Under the pieces are notes generated by a model. That model was given only the letters and a program-made list of their open reading frames with translations. It had not been told where the DNA came from and did not search any database. Shown here piece by piece: positions 9,274-18,033 of a DNA stretch of 64,000 nucleotides. The position numbers and the translations under genes are program-made. The DNA is from Sulfurimonas sp. (GTDB lineage: Bacteria; Campylobacterota; Campylobacteria; Campylobacterales; Sulfurimonadaceae). The stretch lies in the NCBI GenBank assembly GCA_016744115.1, contig JADGEZ010000002.1, positions 72,121-136,120 on the forward strand, written 5' to 3'. How positions within the stretch are numbered: position 1 is the first letter of the stretch; the number at the start of each line of letters is the position of its first letter.

Positions 9274-10527
9274 TTAAACTAATTTAATTGTAACTTGATT
9301 TCTTCCATTTTCTTTTGAATGATAGAGTGCTTGATCTGATAGCTTAATCATCTCATCAAGATTTTTTGCTAGACCAAAAGAGATACCAATAGAAACAGTA
9401 TATGTTATAGTATTTTTTGAAACTTTTATCTTATTTACCTCAAAAGATTGCCTTATTCTTTCAAAAACTATTTCTGTATTTTCTTGACTGATTCCTTCAA
9501 GAAGTATGCAAAATTCTTCTCCCCCAAATCTTGCAATCAAATCTGACTTTCTTAGTCTCGCTTCTAAAATAGTTTTAACTTCTTTGATAGCTATATCACC
9601 GATATGATGTCCATAGGTATCATTTATTTTTTTAAATTTATCTATATCAATTGTAGCCACAGCAACAGAATGTTTTTTTCTTCTATTTTTTGAAAAGATA
9701 GGTTTTCCTGCATCAAAGAAATATCTTCTGTTATACAAACCTGTTAAGAAATCTTTATTTGCCATATCTTTGATCTGAGTGAACAAATCCAAAAGTTCTA
9801 AATTAGCATTAATTCTAGTAATTATTTCATTATTAGAGAAAGGTTTATGAACAAAATCATTTGCCCCAAATCTTAAAAATTTCGCAATTGTTTCTTCTTT
9901 TTCTAAAGAACTTATAGCAATAATTGCAAGTTGATCTTTTTTATAATTTTCACGGATTTTAAATGTCAGCTGATGCCCATCCATATTTGGCATCTCATAA
10001 TCTGTAATTAGTAAAGAGGTTTGAGGGTTGTCCTTTAAAATTTTTAATGCTTCTACCCCATCTTCAGCTTCTAATATATTTAAATGTAATCTTTTTAAAA
10101 TATTTACTATCGCAGAACGGTAAACAAGAGAATCATCGACAACTAAAATAGTTGTATCATAATTCTTTAAAGTTCTCAAGATAGACTTAACTGCAAACTT
10201 TATACTCGATGGATCGTCTTTGAGTACAAAATCTATTATGTCTCTTTTGAGTATAGACTCTTTTAAATCTTCATCCGCAGTAGCACTAAGTATTACCGCT
10301 GGTATATCATGAGAATTAGCAAGTTTTACAATCTCTCCATTGGATGCATCAGGAAGGTTGAGGTCAAGTAAAGCAGCGTGAAAACCACCTTGGTGCTCTC
10401 GGATAATATGTAAAGCACTCTTAAAGGTATCTGCAAAATAAGGTTCTATATCATCATATTTTTCTATTTCAAGTTTTAAAAGGGTCAAAATCGTTTTGCT
10501 ATCATCTACAATAAGTACTTTTTTCAT
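9274..10527 (-). CDS. Response regulator diguanylate cyclase (REC-REC-GGDEF)
   Basis: 417-residue soluble protein making the second messenger cyclic di-GMP. The first receiver starts with VLIVDDSKT (residues 4-12) and has its phospho-Asp in ALLDLNLPD. The second starts with ILVVDDSLV near residue 127 with LLITDYEMPNMDG. The GGDEF domain follows, with active site FGGEEF and an intact RxxD inhibitory site (RKSD) five residues before it, implying product feedback. There is no membrane segment. No cognate kinase is adjacent; the kinases of the nearby chemosensory cluster are candidates by proximity only. Confidence 0.9.
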   Translation of the reverse strand: MKKVLIVDDSKTILTLLKLEIEKYDDIEPYFADTFKSALHIIREHQGGFHAALLDLNLPDASNGEIVKLANSHDIPAVILSATADEDLKESILKRDIIDFVLKDDPSSIKFAVKSILRTLKNYDTTILVVDDSLVYRSAIVNILKRLHLNILEAEDGVEALKILKDNPQTSLLITDYEMPNMDGHQLTFKIRENYKKDQLAIIAISSLEKEETIAKFLRFGANDFVHKPFSNNEIITRINANLELLDLFTQIKDMANKDFLTGLYNRRYFFDAGKPIFSKNRRKKHSVAVATIDIDKFKKINDTYGHHIGDIAIKEVKTILEARLRKSDLIARFGGEEFCILLEGISQENTEIVFERIRQSFEVNKIKVSKNTITYTVSIGISFGLAKNLDEMIKLSDQALYHSKENGRNQVTIKLV

Positions 10528-10583
10528 AAATATAATTTTACACTTAGTTTATTAAAATAATATAAAATTAAAGATTTAGCTAA

Positions 10584-10854
10584 TAGACTTCTTGCAAAAC
10601 TCCTATATGCCTCAGAGTGATAAGAAGTGCTAAGATTGTGTAAAACAAATTTTTATGCCTAGCCTAATCTAAGGATAAAATATTTTTTTATGCAAGCTTG
10701 GCACTTCTTATCACTTCCGTAGGACACTTTATAGAGAGCTTTACTTGAGCGTTAAATAACCCCAACCGTAGCTTTGGCTACGCTTGAGAATATTTGCCTT
10801 GATTAAAACTCTCTATAAAGTGCTGAGACATATAGGAGCTTTGCAAGAAGTCTA
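10584..10854. mobile_element. 271-base MITE-like element with 32-base terminal inverted repeats
   Basis: The ends (10584-10615 and 10823-10854) are inverted repeats matching at 30 of 32 positions, starting TAGACTTCTTGCAAAAC. Directly inside them are two further long inverted pairs: 10616-10634 with 10697-10715 (18 of 19) and 10725-10743 with 10804-10822 (18 of 19). A small hairpin CGTAGC/GCTACG sits at 10767-10782 in the second. The mismatches I checked are transitions that become G-U pairs in RNA. TA lies at both borders, compatible with a TA target duplication. No transposase is encoded. It fits a non-autonomous transposable element or a structured repeat. Confidence 0.7.
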
Positions 10855-10859
10855 ATATT

Positions 10860-10887
10860 TTGTTTATCACATAAATTTAGGTACAAT
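10860..10887 (+). promoter_or_regulatory. Probable rpsO promoter
   Basis: TTGTTT (10860-10865), a 16-base spacer and TACAAT (10882-10887) precede the rpsO start by 62 bases. It begins just outside the right end of the inverted-repeat element. The leader has room for the autoregulatory structure known for rpsO in other bacteria, though none is obvious. Confidence 0.45.
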
Positions 10888-10949
10888 CTTATTTCGACAA
10901 CTTGTTTGATTACATTTTGTTAGATTATTATACCACTCAGGAGGCTATA

Positions 10950-11225
10950 ATGGCTTTAGAATCGGCTAAAAAACAAGAGATAGTTACAAAATATGGAAGA
11001 AACGAAACAGATACAGGATCTAGTGAAGTTCAGATTGCACTTTTAACTGCGAGAATTTCAGAACTTACAGAGCATTTAAAAGTATTTAAAAAAGATCACG
11101 CATCAAGACTTGGTTTATTAAAACTAGTTGGACAACGCCGTCGTTTAATGAAGTACTTTAAAAGAACACAAAAAGATGCTTATCTTAAACTAGTTTCAGA
11201 TTTGGGTATTAGAGATAATATCTAG
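10950..11225 (+). CDS. rpsO: 30S ribosomal protein S15
   Basis: 91-residue ribosomal protein that binds the central domain of 16S rRNA early in assembly. Conserved segments include [43 protein letters not shown] and the C-terminal [11 protein letters not shown] chose the ATG at 10950 because a strong AGGAGG (10939-10944) precedes it and the length then matches the family. An upstream in-frame start at 10902 would add 16 residues with no homology. Confidence 0.97.
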   Translation: MALESAKKQEIVTKYGRNETDTGSSEVQIALLTARISELTEHLKVFKKDHASRLGLLKLVGQRRRLMKYFKRTQKDAYLKLVSDLGIRDNI

Positions 11226-11253
11226 TCTCAATGTTCTATCGTTTTTAATAATT

Positions 11254-11290
11254 AAGCTCAATTTTTGAGTTTGATTATTTCTTCTTAAAT
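11254..11290 (+). terminator. Intrinsic terminator after rpsO
   Basis: AAGCTCAA (11254-11261) pairs with TTGAGTTT (11265-11272) around a three-base loop, with one G-U pair, followed by a T-rich stretch. It is a modest AT-rich terminator in the right place, 29 bases after the stop codon. Confidence 0.45.
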
Positions 11291-11362
11291 ATAATCAAAT
11301 GATGAACTGCATAGAAATACGAAAAGTAATTAACACTTTATAAATTTTACACTTCTTCGTAG

Positions 11363-11368
11363 TACAAT
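11363..11368 (+). promoter_or_regulatory. Possible -10 box for the chemosensory cluster
   Basis: TACAAT lies 33 bases upstream of the first gene of the cluster, in an AT-rich gap with no better candidate. The -35 region is not recognisable. The first gene has a strong GGAGG ribosome site. Confidence 0.35.
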
Positions 11369-11400
11369 AGCAAAAAAATTGATTTACATGGAGGTTTATA

Positions 11401-11829
11401 ATGTCAAAAAAAAATAATGAAATATCTACAGAAGGTTTAACATTTTTAGATGATGGGGAGGTTCTTTATAATGACTTATATCTTTTATCAGAAACAGATG
11501 ATAAGGGAATAGTTGAATACGCAAGTGACTCATTTTTAAAAATAGCCAATATGCACTTAGAAGATATAGTAGGACAACCGCATAATATTGTTCGCCATCC
11601 TGAGATGCCACGCACTGCTTTTAAATCACTTTGGGATGATATTCAATCGAAAGGTTTTTGGACAGGTTATGTCAAAAATACTCGTAAAGGTGGAGGATAC
11701 TATTGGGTCTATGCAACAGTTCTAAAATCAGTAAATAAAAATGGAAACACAAAGTATGTATCTATTAGAGTCAAACCATCTCGTGAAGATATAAAAGCAG
11801 CTGAAGCGTTGTACGCTACACTAGACTAG
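11401..11829 (+). CDS. Aer/CetB-type PAS domain protein
   Basis: 142-residue soluble protein consisting of one PAS domain. It carries the Aer hallmark NIVRHPEMPRTAFKSLWDDI and the GGGYYWVYATV strand near the position of the FAD-contacting tryptophan in E. coli Aer. It therefore probably binds FAD and reports redox or energy state. As with CetB in Campylobacter, it has no signalling domain of its own and would pass its signal to a partner. The receptor gene 18 bases downstream is the natural partner. GGAGG precedes the ATG. It is the first gene of the chemosensory cluster. Confidence 0.87.
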   Translation: MSKKNNEISTEGLTFLDDGEVLYNDLYLLSETDDKGIVEYASDSFLKIANMHLEDIVGQPHNIVRHPEMPRTAFKSLWDDIQSKGFWTGYVKNTRKGGGYYWVYATVLKSVNKNGNTKYVSIRVKPSREDIKAAEALYATLD

Positions 11830-11847
11830 AAATAAAAGGATTCCGTA

Positions 11848-13740
11848 ATGGCATTAATGAAAAAAGGGAACTCAGGATCATCTGTACAAGCTTTATCTTC
11901 TATAGGTGGGGATTCTAAAAGAAGACAAAGAACCTTAGCAAAACAACAACAAATCTCTGAAAGTATTGTTGGTATATCAATGACAATTTTAGATAATGCA
12001 CAAGAGAGTGTGTCGGCTATAGAAGAGCTAAAGTCTTCAATGGAACAAATTGCTACAGCTGCTGAAGAAAATTCTGGGGCAAGTGAACAAGCCTTGAGTA
12101 ATGTTAAAAGTATTAATTCAAATATTAGAAGAATGAATTCAACTATAGATACAGTGATAGGTTCTACTATGGCAACGGGTGATAATATTATGAACTCTGT
12201 TGAAAAGATTAGCTCATCAGTGGCTAGAATGGATGAAGCTGTAGTTGTTGCACAAGAATCATCTAAGAAAAGTGAAGAGTTAAAAGAGTCTTCTCAAAAT
12301 ATTGGTAACGCGGTCAGTTTTATCGCTAAAATTGCAGATCAGACAAATCTTTTAGCTCTAAATGCTGCCATTGAAGCATCTCGTGCAAAAGAGCATGGCA
12401 AAGGTTTCGCTGTAGTGGCAGATGAAACTCGTGCATTAGCAGGTGAGAGTGAAAAAAATGCTGAATTTATTTCAAAACTTGTCAATAAAATTCAAGGAAG
12501 TATAGATAATATTATTAAAAGCATCGGTGCAACAAATAATATTATTACATCTAATGGCGATAAAGGAAACTTACTAAGCCTAAAAATGGAAGAGCTTACT
12601 AAAATTGCTATTTATTCTGTTGAAGCGGCTAGAAGTGTAAGCTCTTATACAAATAATCTAGGTGACTTCGTTGCAAAAATAAATGATGGTTCACAAACAA
12701 TTGCTTCAGATTCTCAAGAGATTGCATTATCAGTTGAAAAAACTTTAAATGGTATTGATATTCAATCAGACGCATTAGCACAAACAGAAGATGAAATAAA
12801 AGACTTATCCACACTTGCAGAAGAGTTAAAATACTCTACAGATTCTATAAAATCTGCTGAGGATATTGCACTTTCAGCTGATACTATTGGCGGTTCTATG
12901 GAAGATATTCAATCCGCTTTAGAAGATGTAACAGATTCCCTTAATAATATAGAATCATCATCTCAAAATACAAATAAGTCAGCATTAAAAAACAAAGAAC
13001 TTATAGAAAACGGAATTACAGCAGCTAAAGATATCCATAAACTTATTGAAATAGCTAGAAGAAATTTTGATTTATTAAAAGTTTCCTTTAATGTTGTTAA
13101 GGGAAGCATAGTTGAAATTCGTGAATCATTTAATGAATCTATTTCACAAGGAAATGATGCAGGAAGTGAACTTAGCATTATTGTTAAAGAAACAAAAAAT
13201 GTTTATAAAACAGTAGGTAATATTTCTAACTCTATCGTGCAGTTAAATATGCTTGCAATATCAGGATCAATTGAGGCTGCTCGTGCTGGAGATTTTGGAA
13301 AAGGGTTTGCTGTAGTTTCAGCAGATATAAGAAACTTAGCAAAAGACTCAGAACAAAATACCGATAAGATTAATGATATAGTTGAATCCATGAATTCTGA
13401 GATAGATACTGTTAAAAATGATTGGAATAATCTTCTAAGTTCTCAATCAAGTGAACAAAAATCTATAGATAGTCTCATAACTGATATTACTCGAATTATT
13501 GATATGTTAATTGATTTACTAGATAAATACACAGGGCTTAAAGCTGTAAATGATCAAAATATAGAAGGTCTCAATCAAGTTATGGTTGGTATTTCTGAAG
13601 TACAAAAAGCAGTAGAACTGAGTGCTAGAAATGCAATGGAATCCAGAAAAGCTAGTGAACTTATAATTGAAACTGTTTCTCATATTGGTGAAGGTGTAGA
13701 AGAGTTAGCTGTTATGGCAGATGAACTTCAACAAGGGTAA
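11848..13740 (+). CDS. Cytoplasmic methyl-accepting chemotaxis protein with two signalling tips
   Basis: 630 residues, almost entirely coiled coil, with no membrane segment and no sensor domain. Two complete receptor hairpin tips are visible about 300 residues apart. The first, at ~162-201, contains [16 protein letters not shown] followed by [16 protein letters not shown]. The second, at ~463-501, contains [16 protein letters not shown] followed by [16 protein letters not shown]. Normal receptors have one tip. The first is closer to the consensus. The likely input is the neighbouring PAS protein, by analogy with CetA/CetB; the output would go to the CheA/CheW proteins encoded downstream. Confidence 0.9.
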   Translation: MALMKKGNSGSSVQALSSIGGDSKRRQRTLAKQQQISESIVGISMTILDNAQESVSAIEELKSSMEQIATAAEENSGASEQALSNVKSINSNIRRMNSTIDTVIGSTMATGDNIMNSVEKISSSVARMDEAVVVAQESSKKSEELKESSQNIGNAVSFIAKIADQTNLLALNAAIEASRAKEHGKGFAVVADETRALAGESEKNAEFISKLVNKIQGSIDNIIKSIGATNNIITSNGDKGNLLSLKMEELTKIAIYSVEAARSVSSYTNNLGDFVAKINDGSQTIASDSQEIALSVEKTLNGIDIQSDALAQTEDEIKDLSTLAEELKYSTDSIKSAEDIALSADTIGGSMEDIQSALEDVTDSLNNIESSSQNTNKSALKNKELIENGITAAKDIHKLIEIARRNFDLLKVSFNVVKGSIVEIRESFNESISQGNDAGSELSIIVKETKNVYKTVGNISNSIVQLNMLAISGSIEAARAGDFGKGFAVVSADIRNLAKDSEQNTDKINDIVESMNSEIDTVKNDWNNLLSSQSSEQKSIDSLITDITRIIDMLIDLLDKYTGLKAVNDQNIEGLNQVMVGISEVQKAVELSARNAMESRKASELIIETVSHIGEGVEELAVMADELQQG

Positions 13741-13745
13741 GAACT

Positions 13746-15110
13746 ATGCAAGTTCAAGAGATATTAATTGTCAAAAATGATAAAGAGAGTTATGGAATAT
13801 CTACAAATGATATAAGCCAAATCTCAAGAGTACCATTGTTGATGCCCTTACCTTTAAGACCATTTGGTGTTAGAGGCTTATGTGCAGTCAGAGGCAATAT
13901 TGTCACTATGCTTGATATGAATCTTTTACTAAATATGAACGAAGAAGTTGAATATAATAATGATAAATCAAGATTAGTACTCTTAAATAATGATCTTGCA
14001 ACATCCACACTTTTAGTGAGTGAAATATATAATACAGTTGAAGTAGATCGAAAAAACATTGACTATATAAACAAAGCAAATGACCCTATAATCGCAATAT
14101 ATAAATATAAAAATGAACTCATACAAGTTGTAGATTTAAAAATTTTATTTAAAAAAATAAAGAAAGTCACAATAGATTCAAAAGAAATTGAAAAAGGTAA
14201 AATAAAACAAGAACTTGGCAGAGAAGAGGAGTTTAGTCGATTTTTAATTTTCTTGATGCACGATGAAAAATATGCTATAAATATTGATTTTTTAAGAGAA
14301 ATCATTTTAGCTGATACTAACTATACAGATATTTCTGGAAGTTCTAGTGAGGTTTTAGGTTTAATTACTTTGAGAGACGAACTTTTAATTGTGATAGATT
14401 TGAGAAAACACTATGGTTTTAAAGCTAGTAGACATTATAAAAATCGTATTTTAATAGCTTTTCACGAAGAAAAAAAGATAGGTCTTTTAGTAGATCAAAT
14501 ACTAGATATTAAAAATTTTTCAAACAATGACATAGAGTATATGCATGATGATTTTAAAGACAATAAACTAGCAGGTGTTATTCATGATAAAGATTCATTA
14601 ATATCATTTTTTGATTCAAGTGTGTTAGAAACTTTGTTTAAAGAAAATGAATCTTATATAGATTATAAGCATGAAATAGATGAAATTGAAAATGAAAATT
14701 TCATCATGGAAGTAATCATTTTTAAACTTGCAGATAAAGAGTATGCTTTTGAAGTTGAAATTGTTGCAGAGATTATAGACATAGTAGATTCGACTAAAAT
14801 AGTGCTTAGTGACGAAGTAATTGATGGTATCATTAATATAAGAGGTCAAGTAGTCGCTATAATATCTTTGTTTAAAAAATTAAATATTCAAACGCGTATA
14901 AATATAGATTCTAAGATAATTATTTGTGAAATAAATGGAATAAAAATAGGATTTATTGTTGATAGTGTAAGTGATATTTTACATGTTAAAGCAGATGAAG
15001 TTAGGGAGCAAGAAGATGCATTATTCTCAAATATACTTTATTTGAATAATGGCAAAAGACTAGTATTATCTATGGATATAGATGTAATTATAGCTAAGAA
15101 GGATATATAA
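13746..15110 (+). CDS. Three-domain CheW scaffold protein
   Basis: 454 residues made of three CheW-like domains in series (roughly 1-140, 160-300, 315-454). Each shows the CheW core: GVRGLCAVRGNIVTMLDMN, then VLGLITLRDELLIVIDL, then IDGIINIRGQVVAIISL. A usual CheW is about 150-170 residues with one domain. CheW couples chemoreceptors to CheA, so a triple version could bridge several receptor tips or kinases in one array. It starts five bases after the receptor stop codon and its end overlaps cheB by one base, so these products are likely made together. Confidence 0.85.
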   Translation: MQVQEILIVKNDKESYGISTNDISQISRVPLLMPLPLRPFGVRGLCAVRGNIVTMLDMNLLLNMNEEVEYNNDKSRLVLLNNDLATSTLLVSEIYNTVEVDRKNIDYINKANDPIIAIYKYKNELIQVVDLKILFKKIKKVTIDSKEIEKGKIKQELGREEEFSRFLIFLMHDEKYAINIDFLREIILADTNYTDISGSSSEVLGLITLRDELLIVIDLRKHYGFKASRHYKNRILIAFHEEKKIGLLVDQILDIKNFSNNDIEYMHDDFKDNKLAGVIHDKDSLISFFDSSVLETLFKENESYIDYKHEIDEIENENFIMEVIIFKLADKEYAFEVEIVAEIIDIVDSTKIVLSDEVIDGIINIRGQVVAIISLFKKLNIQTRINIDSKIIICEINGIKIGFIVDSVSDILHVKADEVREQEDALFSNILYLNNGKRLVLSMDIDVIIAKKDI

Positions 15111-16171
15111 TGGCAAAAAAAATTTTAATTGTTGATGATTCAGCACTCGTAAGAAAACAACTCAAAAAGATAATAGAAACATTAGAATTTGAAATAGATA
15201 CAGCTAAAAATGGTCAAGAAGCAGTGGATAAAGCGACATCAATACAGTATGATGTTATTACTATGGATATTAATATGCCAGTAATGGATGGTATTGAAGC
15301 GGTTAAAAGGATTATGACGGAGAAACCGACAGCGATTTTGATGATTAGTTCTTTAACAACAGAGGATGCAACTATCACGATGGATGCTTTAGAATTAGGT
15401 GCGATTGATTTTATAGCCAAACCTGGTACTATGAATGTGGGTAAACGAGAAAATAGTGACGATATCTTAGAAAAAGTAAAAATTCTTTCTAAAATACCCT
15501 TAAGAAGATTAAAAAGAAAAGCAGTAAAACCTGTCACAAGAGTAAGAAGAAGGACTGAAATCAAAACACAAGAAGAGGTGATCGCTAGTAGCTTAGATGT
15601 AAGAAAAATTGTGCTTATTGGAAGTTCAACTGGTGGACCTGGTTTAATTGAGCAAATTTGTGCATCATTACCTCTTAGCTATAAATATCCTGTATGTATA
15701 GTTCAGCACATGCCTGAACAGTTTACCGCAGCCTTTGCTAAAAGATTAGATCGTGTTAGTGCTGTAAATGTTCATGAAAGTACTCAAAATATGGAATTAT
15801 TACCAGGAAATGTTTATCTTGCTAAAGGTGGCGTTCATATGAATTTTTCTAAAAAAGTCTCAGGAAAAATAGTTATACGAATGGATAAAGAAAAAGGTGA
15901 CAACTTTTTTCAACCATCAGTAAATAACATGATGTTTAGTGCTGTTGAAACTTTTGGAGCTCAAAATCTTGTTGGAGTACTTTTAACAGGGATAGGTGAT
16001 GATGGAGCGGATGCAATGGTGCAAATAAAAGAGGGTGGTGGATATACTCTTGGTGAGAGTGAAGAGAGTGCTACTGTATATGGTATGCCTAAAGTGGCCT
16101 ATGAAAGCGGTGGTGTTATGGAGCAGTTAGACTTTATGCAGATACTTAAAAAGATAGCAACAATGAAGTAA
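15110..16171 (+). CDS. cheB: Chemotaxis protein-glutamate methylesterase CheB
   Basis: 353 residues. The receiver (residues 1-~125) has acidic pocket D9-D10 and phospho-Asp D53 (MDINMPVMDG). The methylesterase domain has catalytic Ser173 (GSSTGG), His200 (VQHMPEQF) and Asp298 (TGIGDDGAD). It removes methyl groups from receptor glutamates and deamidates glutamines, giving adaptation. The adjacent receptor is the presumed substrate. It is a full-length, apparently functional enzyme, paired with cheR two genes downstream. Confidence 0.95.
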   Translation: MAKKILIVDDSALVRKQLKKIIETLEFEIDTAKNGQEAVDKATSIQYDVITMDINMPVMDGIEAVKRIMTEKPTAILMISSLTTEDATITMDALELGAIDFIAKPGTMNVGKRENSDDILEKVKILSKIPLRRLKRKAVKPVTRVRRRTEIKTQEEVIASSLDVRKIVLIGSSTGGPGLIEQICASLPLSYKYPVCIVQHMPEQFTAAFAKRLDRVSAVNVHESTQNMELLPGNVYLAKGGVHMNFSKKVSGKIVIRMDKEKGDNFFQPSVNNMMFSAVETFGAQNLVGVLLTGIGDDGADAMVQIKEGGGYTLGESEESATVYGMPKVAYESGGVMEQLDFMQILKKIATMK

Positions 16172-16182
16172 AGGACTTAGTC

Positions 16183-16806
16183 ATGGCATTAATTAAAAAA
16201 CATGTAGCACAAGTGATAGAAGAATTACCAGTATTTGATACGCTTGATGATGCTAAAAATTATTTTAGTTTAAACGAAAGCTCAGATAAAGCAGATTATG
16301 CAGTAGAAGAGATAGCTAGATTTGATGGTGGGGGTAGCTTTTTAGTTTCCTATATTAATAATGAATATGCAGATAAAAAAATATCAACGAAAATAGCCTC
16401 TGTAATATCAAGTATGAATCCCGATGATGCACCTATTGAAGAAATCATGGATTTACTTAAGTTAAATAATGCATATGCTAGAAGCCTTGGGATTTCAATT
16501 TTGAGAAATTTTGGGGATGCTATGAAATATTACATAGTAAAGTTTTTAATCGGAGATGATAAAGATTTGAGAATTTTTGCTATTAATGTTTTAGGAGATG
16601 TAAATTTCGCACAGTCTAGAGATATGTTAGTAGAGCTTTTAGAAACAGAAGAAGATATAAATGTAGCAATGACGGCGGTGAATTATATGGGTGAAATCGG
16701 TGAAGTTGAAGATATTGCCTTACTAAAATCATTAAAAACAAAGTTCTCTGGTGACTTTTATGTTGAATTTGCAGTTGATAGTGCAGTTAAATTGATAAAC
16801 GGTTAA
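16183..16806 (+). CDS. HEAT-repeat protein in the chemosensory cluster
   Basis: 207 residues, probably soluble and all-helical. HEAT/PBS-lyase-like repeats are visible in the middle and C-terminal part (NNAYARSLGISILRNFGD, DLRIFAINVLGDVNFAQS, NVAMTAVNYMGEIGEVED). Such repeats bind other proteins and have no catalysis of their own. It lies between cheB and cheR with gaps of 11 and a few bases, so it is probably an accessory part of the adaptation or array machinery. I do not recognise a named family. Confidence 0.7.
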   Translation: MALIKKHVAQVIEELPVFDTLDDAKNYFSLNESSDKADYAVEEIARFDGGGSFLVSYINNEYADKKISTKIASVISSMNPDDAPIEEIMDLLKLNNAYARSLGISILRNFGDAMKYYIVKFLIGDDKDLRIFAINVLGDVNFAQSRDMLVELLETEEDINVAMTAVNYMGEIGEVEDIALLKSLKTKFSGDFYVEFAVDSAVKLING

Positions 16807-16809
16807 GTG

Positions 16810-17640
16810 ATGGCACATTTATTATCAGTAGAAAACTTTGCTAAAATTGGTGAGTTTATATATAGAAAAAGTGGTATTTTTTTAGAAAAAGAAAAGCATT
16901 ATGATAAATTAGCAAAGTATGTAAATTCTCGTGCTAGAGATTTAGAGATAGATAGTTTTAGAAAGTATTTTTTTAAGCTTCGTTTTGATGATGAAGTGGG
17001 TGATGAATTTCAAGCTTTAATGAATGCTATCACAGTAAATGAAACTTATTTCTTTAGAGAAAAAGATCAGTTTGAAGTTTTAGTAAATGAAATTTTACCA
17101 GAATTACATGAGACCATACCAAGCGATAGAACACTTAGAATTTTATCCTCACCATGTTCTACAGGAGAAGAACCTTACTCTATGATACTCCATATTGTAG
17201 AAGAAGGTGAAGTAGTTCAAAAAAGAGATATAGAAGTAGTCGGTATAGATATAGATTCAACAGTAATTGAGAAAGCTATAGTTGGGCTTTTTAGTGATAG
17301 ATCAGTGCATGCGATTCCTAAAGGTATCTTAGCAAAATGGTTTGATAAAAAATCATTAGGTTATCAATTAGGAGAGGATCTCAATGGTTCAGTTAATTTT
17401 CAAGTTGCAAATATTTTTGACAAAGTTCAGATGAGAAAATTAGGAAAATTTGATGTTATATTTTCAAGAAATATGCTTATATATTTTGATGATACATCAA
17501 GAAAAGAAGTTGCCATGACATTTTATGACATGCTTAATCCAGGAGGTTATGTTTTTTTAGGACATGCAGAATATATGAGTCGAATTGTTTCTGTTTTTAA
17601 TGCTAAAAAAGTTAATAATACTCTCATATATCAAAAATAA
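16810..17640 (+). CDS. cheR: Chemotaxis protein methyltransferase CheR
   Basis: SAM-dependent enzyme that methylates glutamates in chemoreceptors. The N-terminal helical domain is followed by the conserved MNAITVNETYFFRE segment, the SAM-binding site LSSPCSTGEEPYSM, VVGIDIDSTVIEKA, and DVIFSRNMLIYFDD near the C terminus. The length (~276) is usual. It lacks the C-terminal pentapeptide-binding extension of some CheR proteins. A GTG at 16807 directly precedes the ATG chosen here and could also serve. CheB and CheR in one cluster imply a closed adaptation loop. Confidence 0.94.
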   Translation: MAHLLSVENFAKIGEFIYRKSGIFLEKEKHYDKLAKYVNSRARDLEIDSFRKYFFKLRFDDEVGDEFQALMNAITVNETYFFREKDQFEVLVNEILPELHETIPSDRTLRILSSPCSTGEEPYSMILHIVEEGEVVQKRDIEVVGIDIDSTVIEKAIVGLFSDRSVHAIPKGILAKWFDKKSLGYQLGEDLNGSVNFQVANIFDKVQMRKLGKFDVIFSRNMLIYFDDTSRKEVAMTFYDMLNPGGYVFLGHAEYMSRIVSVFNAKKVNNTLIYQK

Positions 17641-17650
17641 GGAAAATAAT

Positions 17651-18025
17651 ATGCCATTAGTAATATTTGTAGACGACAGTGAGACAGCATTAGCATCAAC
17701 AAGAATGGTGACTAATTCAATGCCAATAGAAGTGAAACAATACACACAAGCACAAGTAGCATTAGCGGAGATTAAAGCAGGGATGATACCTGATTTAATT
17801 ATCACAGACCTTAATATGCCAGTGATGAATGGATTAGAGTTTTTACAAGCTTTAAGAGCAGTGCCGTCAACGAGTAGAACACCAACTTTAATGCTAACTA
17901 CTGAAACAAAAGCAGAATTAAAACAACAAGGTAAGGTGCTTGGACTAACAGGTTGGATTGTCAAACCTTTTAACCCAGCTCAGTTAAAACAAGCAATTAC
18001 CAGAGTTTTAAGATTACCAGTATAG
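17651..18025 (+). CDS. CheY-like single-domain response regulator (first copy)
   Basis: 124 residues, receiver domain only. Acidic pair D8-D9 (IFVDDSE), phospho-Asp D53 (IITDLNMPVMNG), switch Thr (LMLTTET) and Lys in WIVKPF are all present. The start at 17651 follows GGAA and begins directly with the first beta strand; an earlier in-frame start at 17585 lies inside cheR and is not credible. It lies next to a CheZ-like gene and is the more likely of the two CheY copies to be that protein's substrate, by adjacency only. Target (motor or other output) unknown. Confidence 0.9.
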   Translation: MPLVIFVDDSETALASTRMVTNSMPIEVKQYTQAQVALAEIKAGMIPDLIITDLNMPVMNGLEFLQALRAVPSTSRTPTLMLTTETKAELKQQGKVLGLTGWIVKPFNPAQLKQAITRVLRLPV

Positions 18026-18033
18026 GAAATGAT

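Noticed and set aside
15214..15564. Open frame of 116 codons opposite cheB
   Set aside because: Antisense of the receiver domain of CheB, with no independent support.
17557..17964. Open frame of 135 codons opposite cheR and cheY
   Set aside because: It covers two real genes in antisense and has no family likeness.
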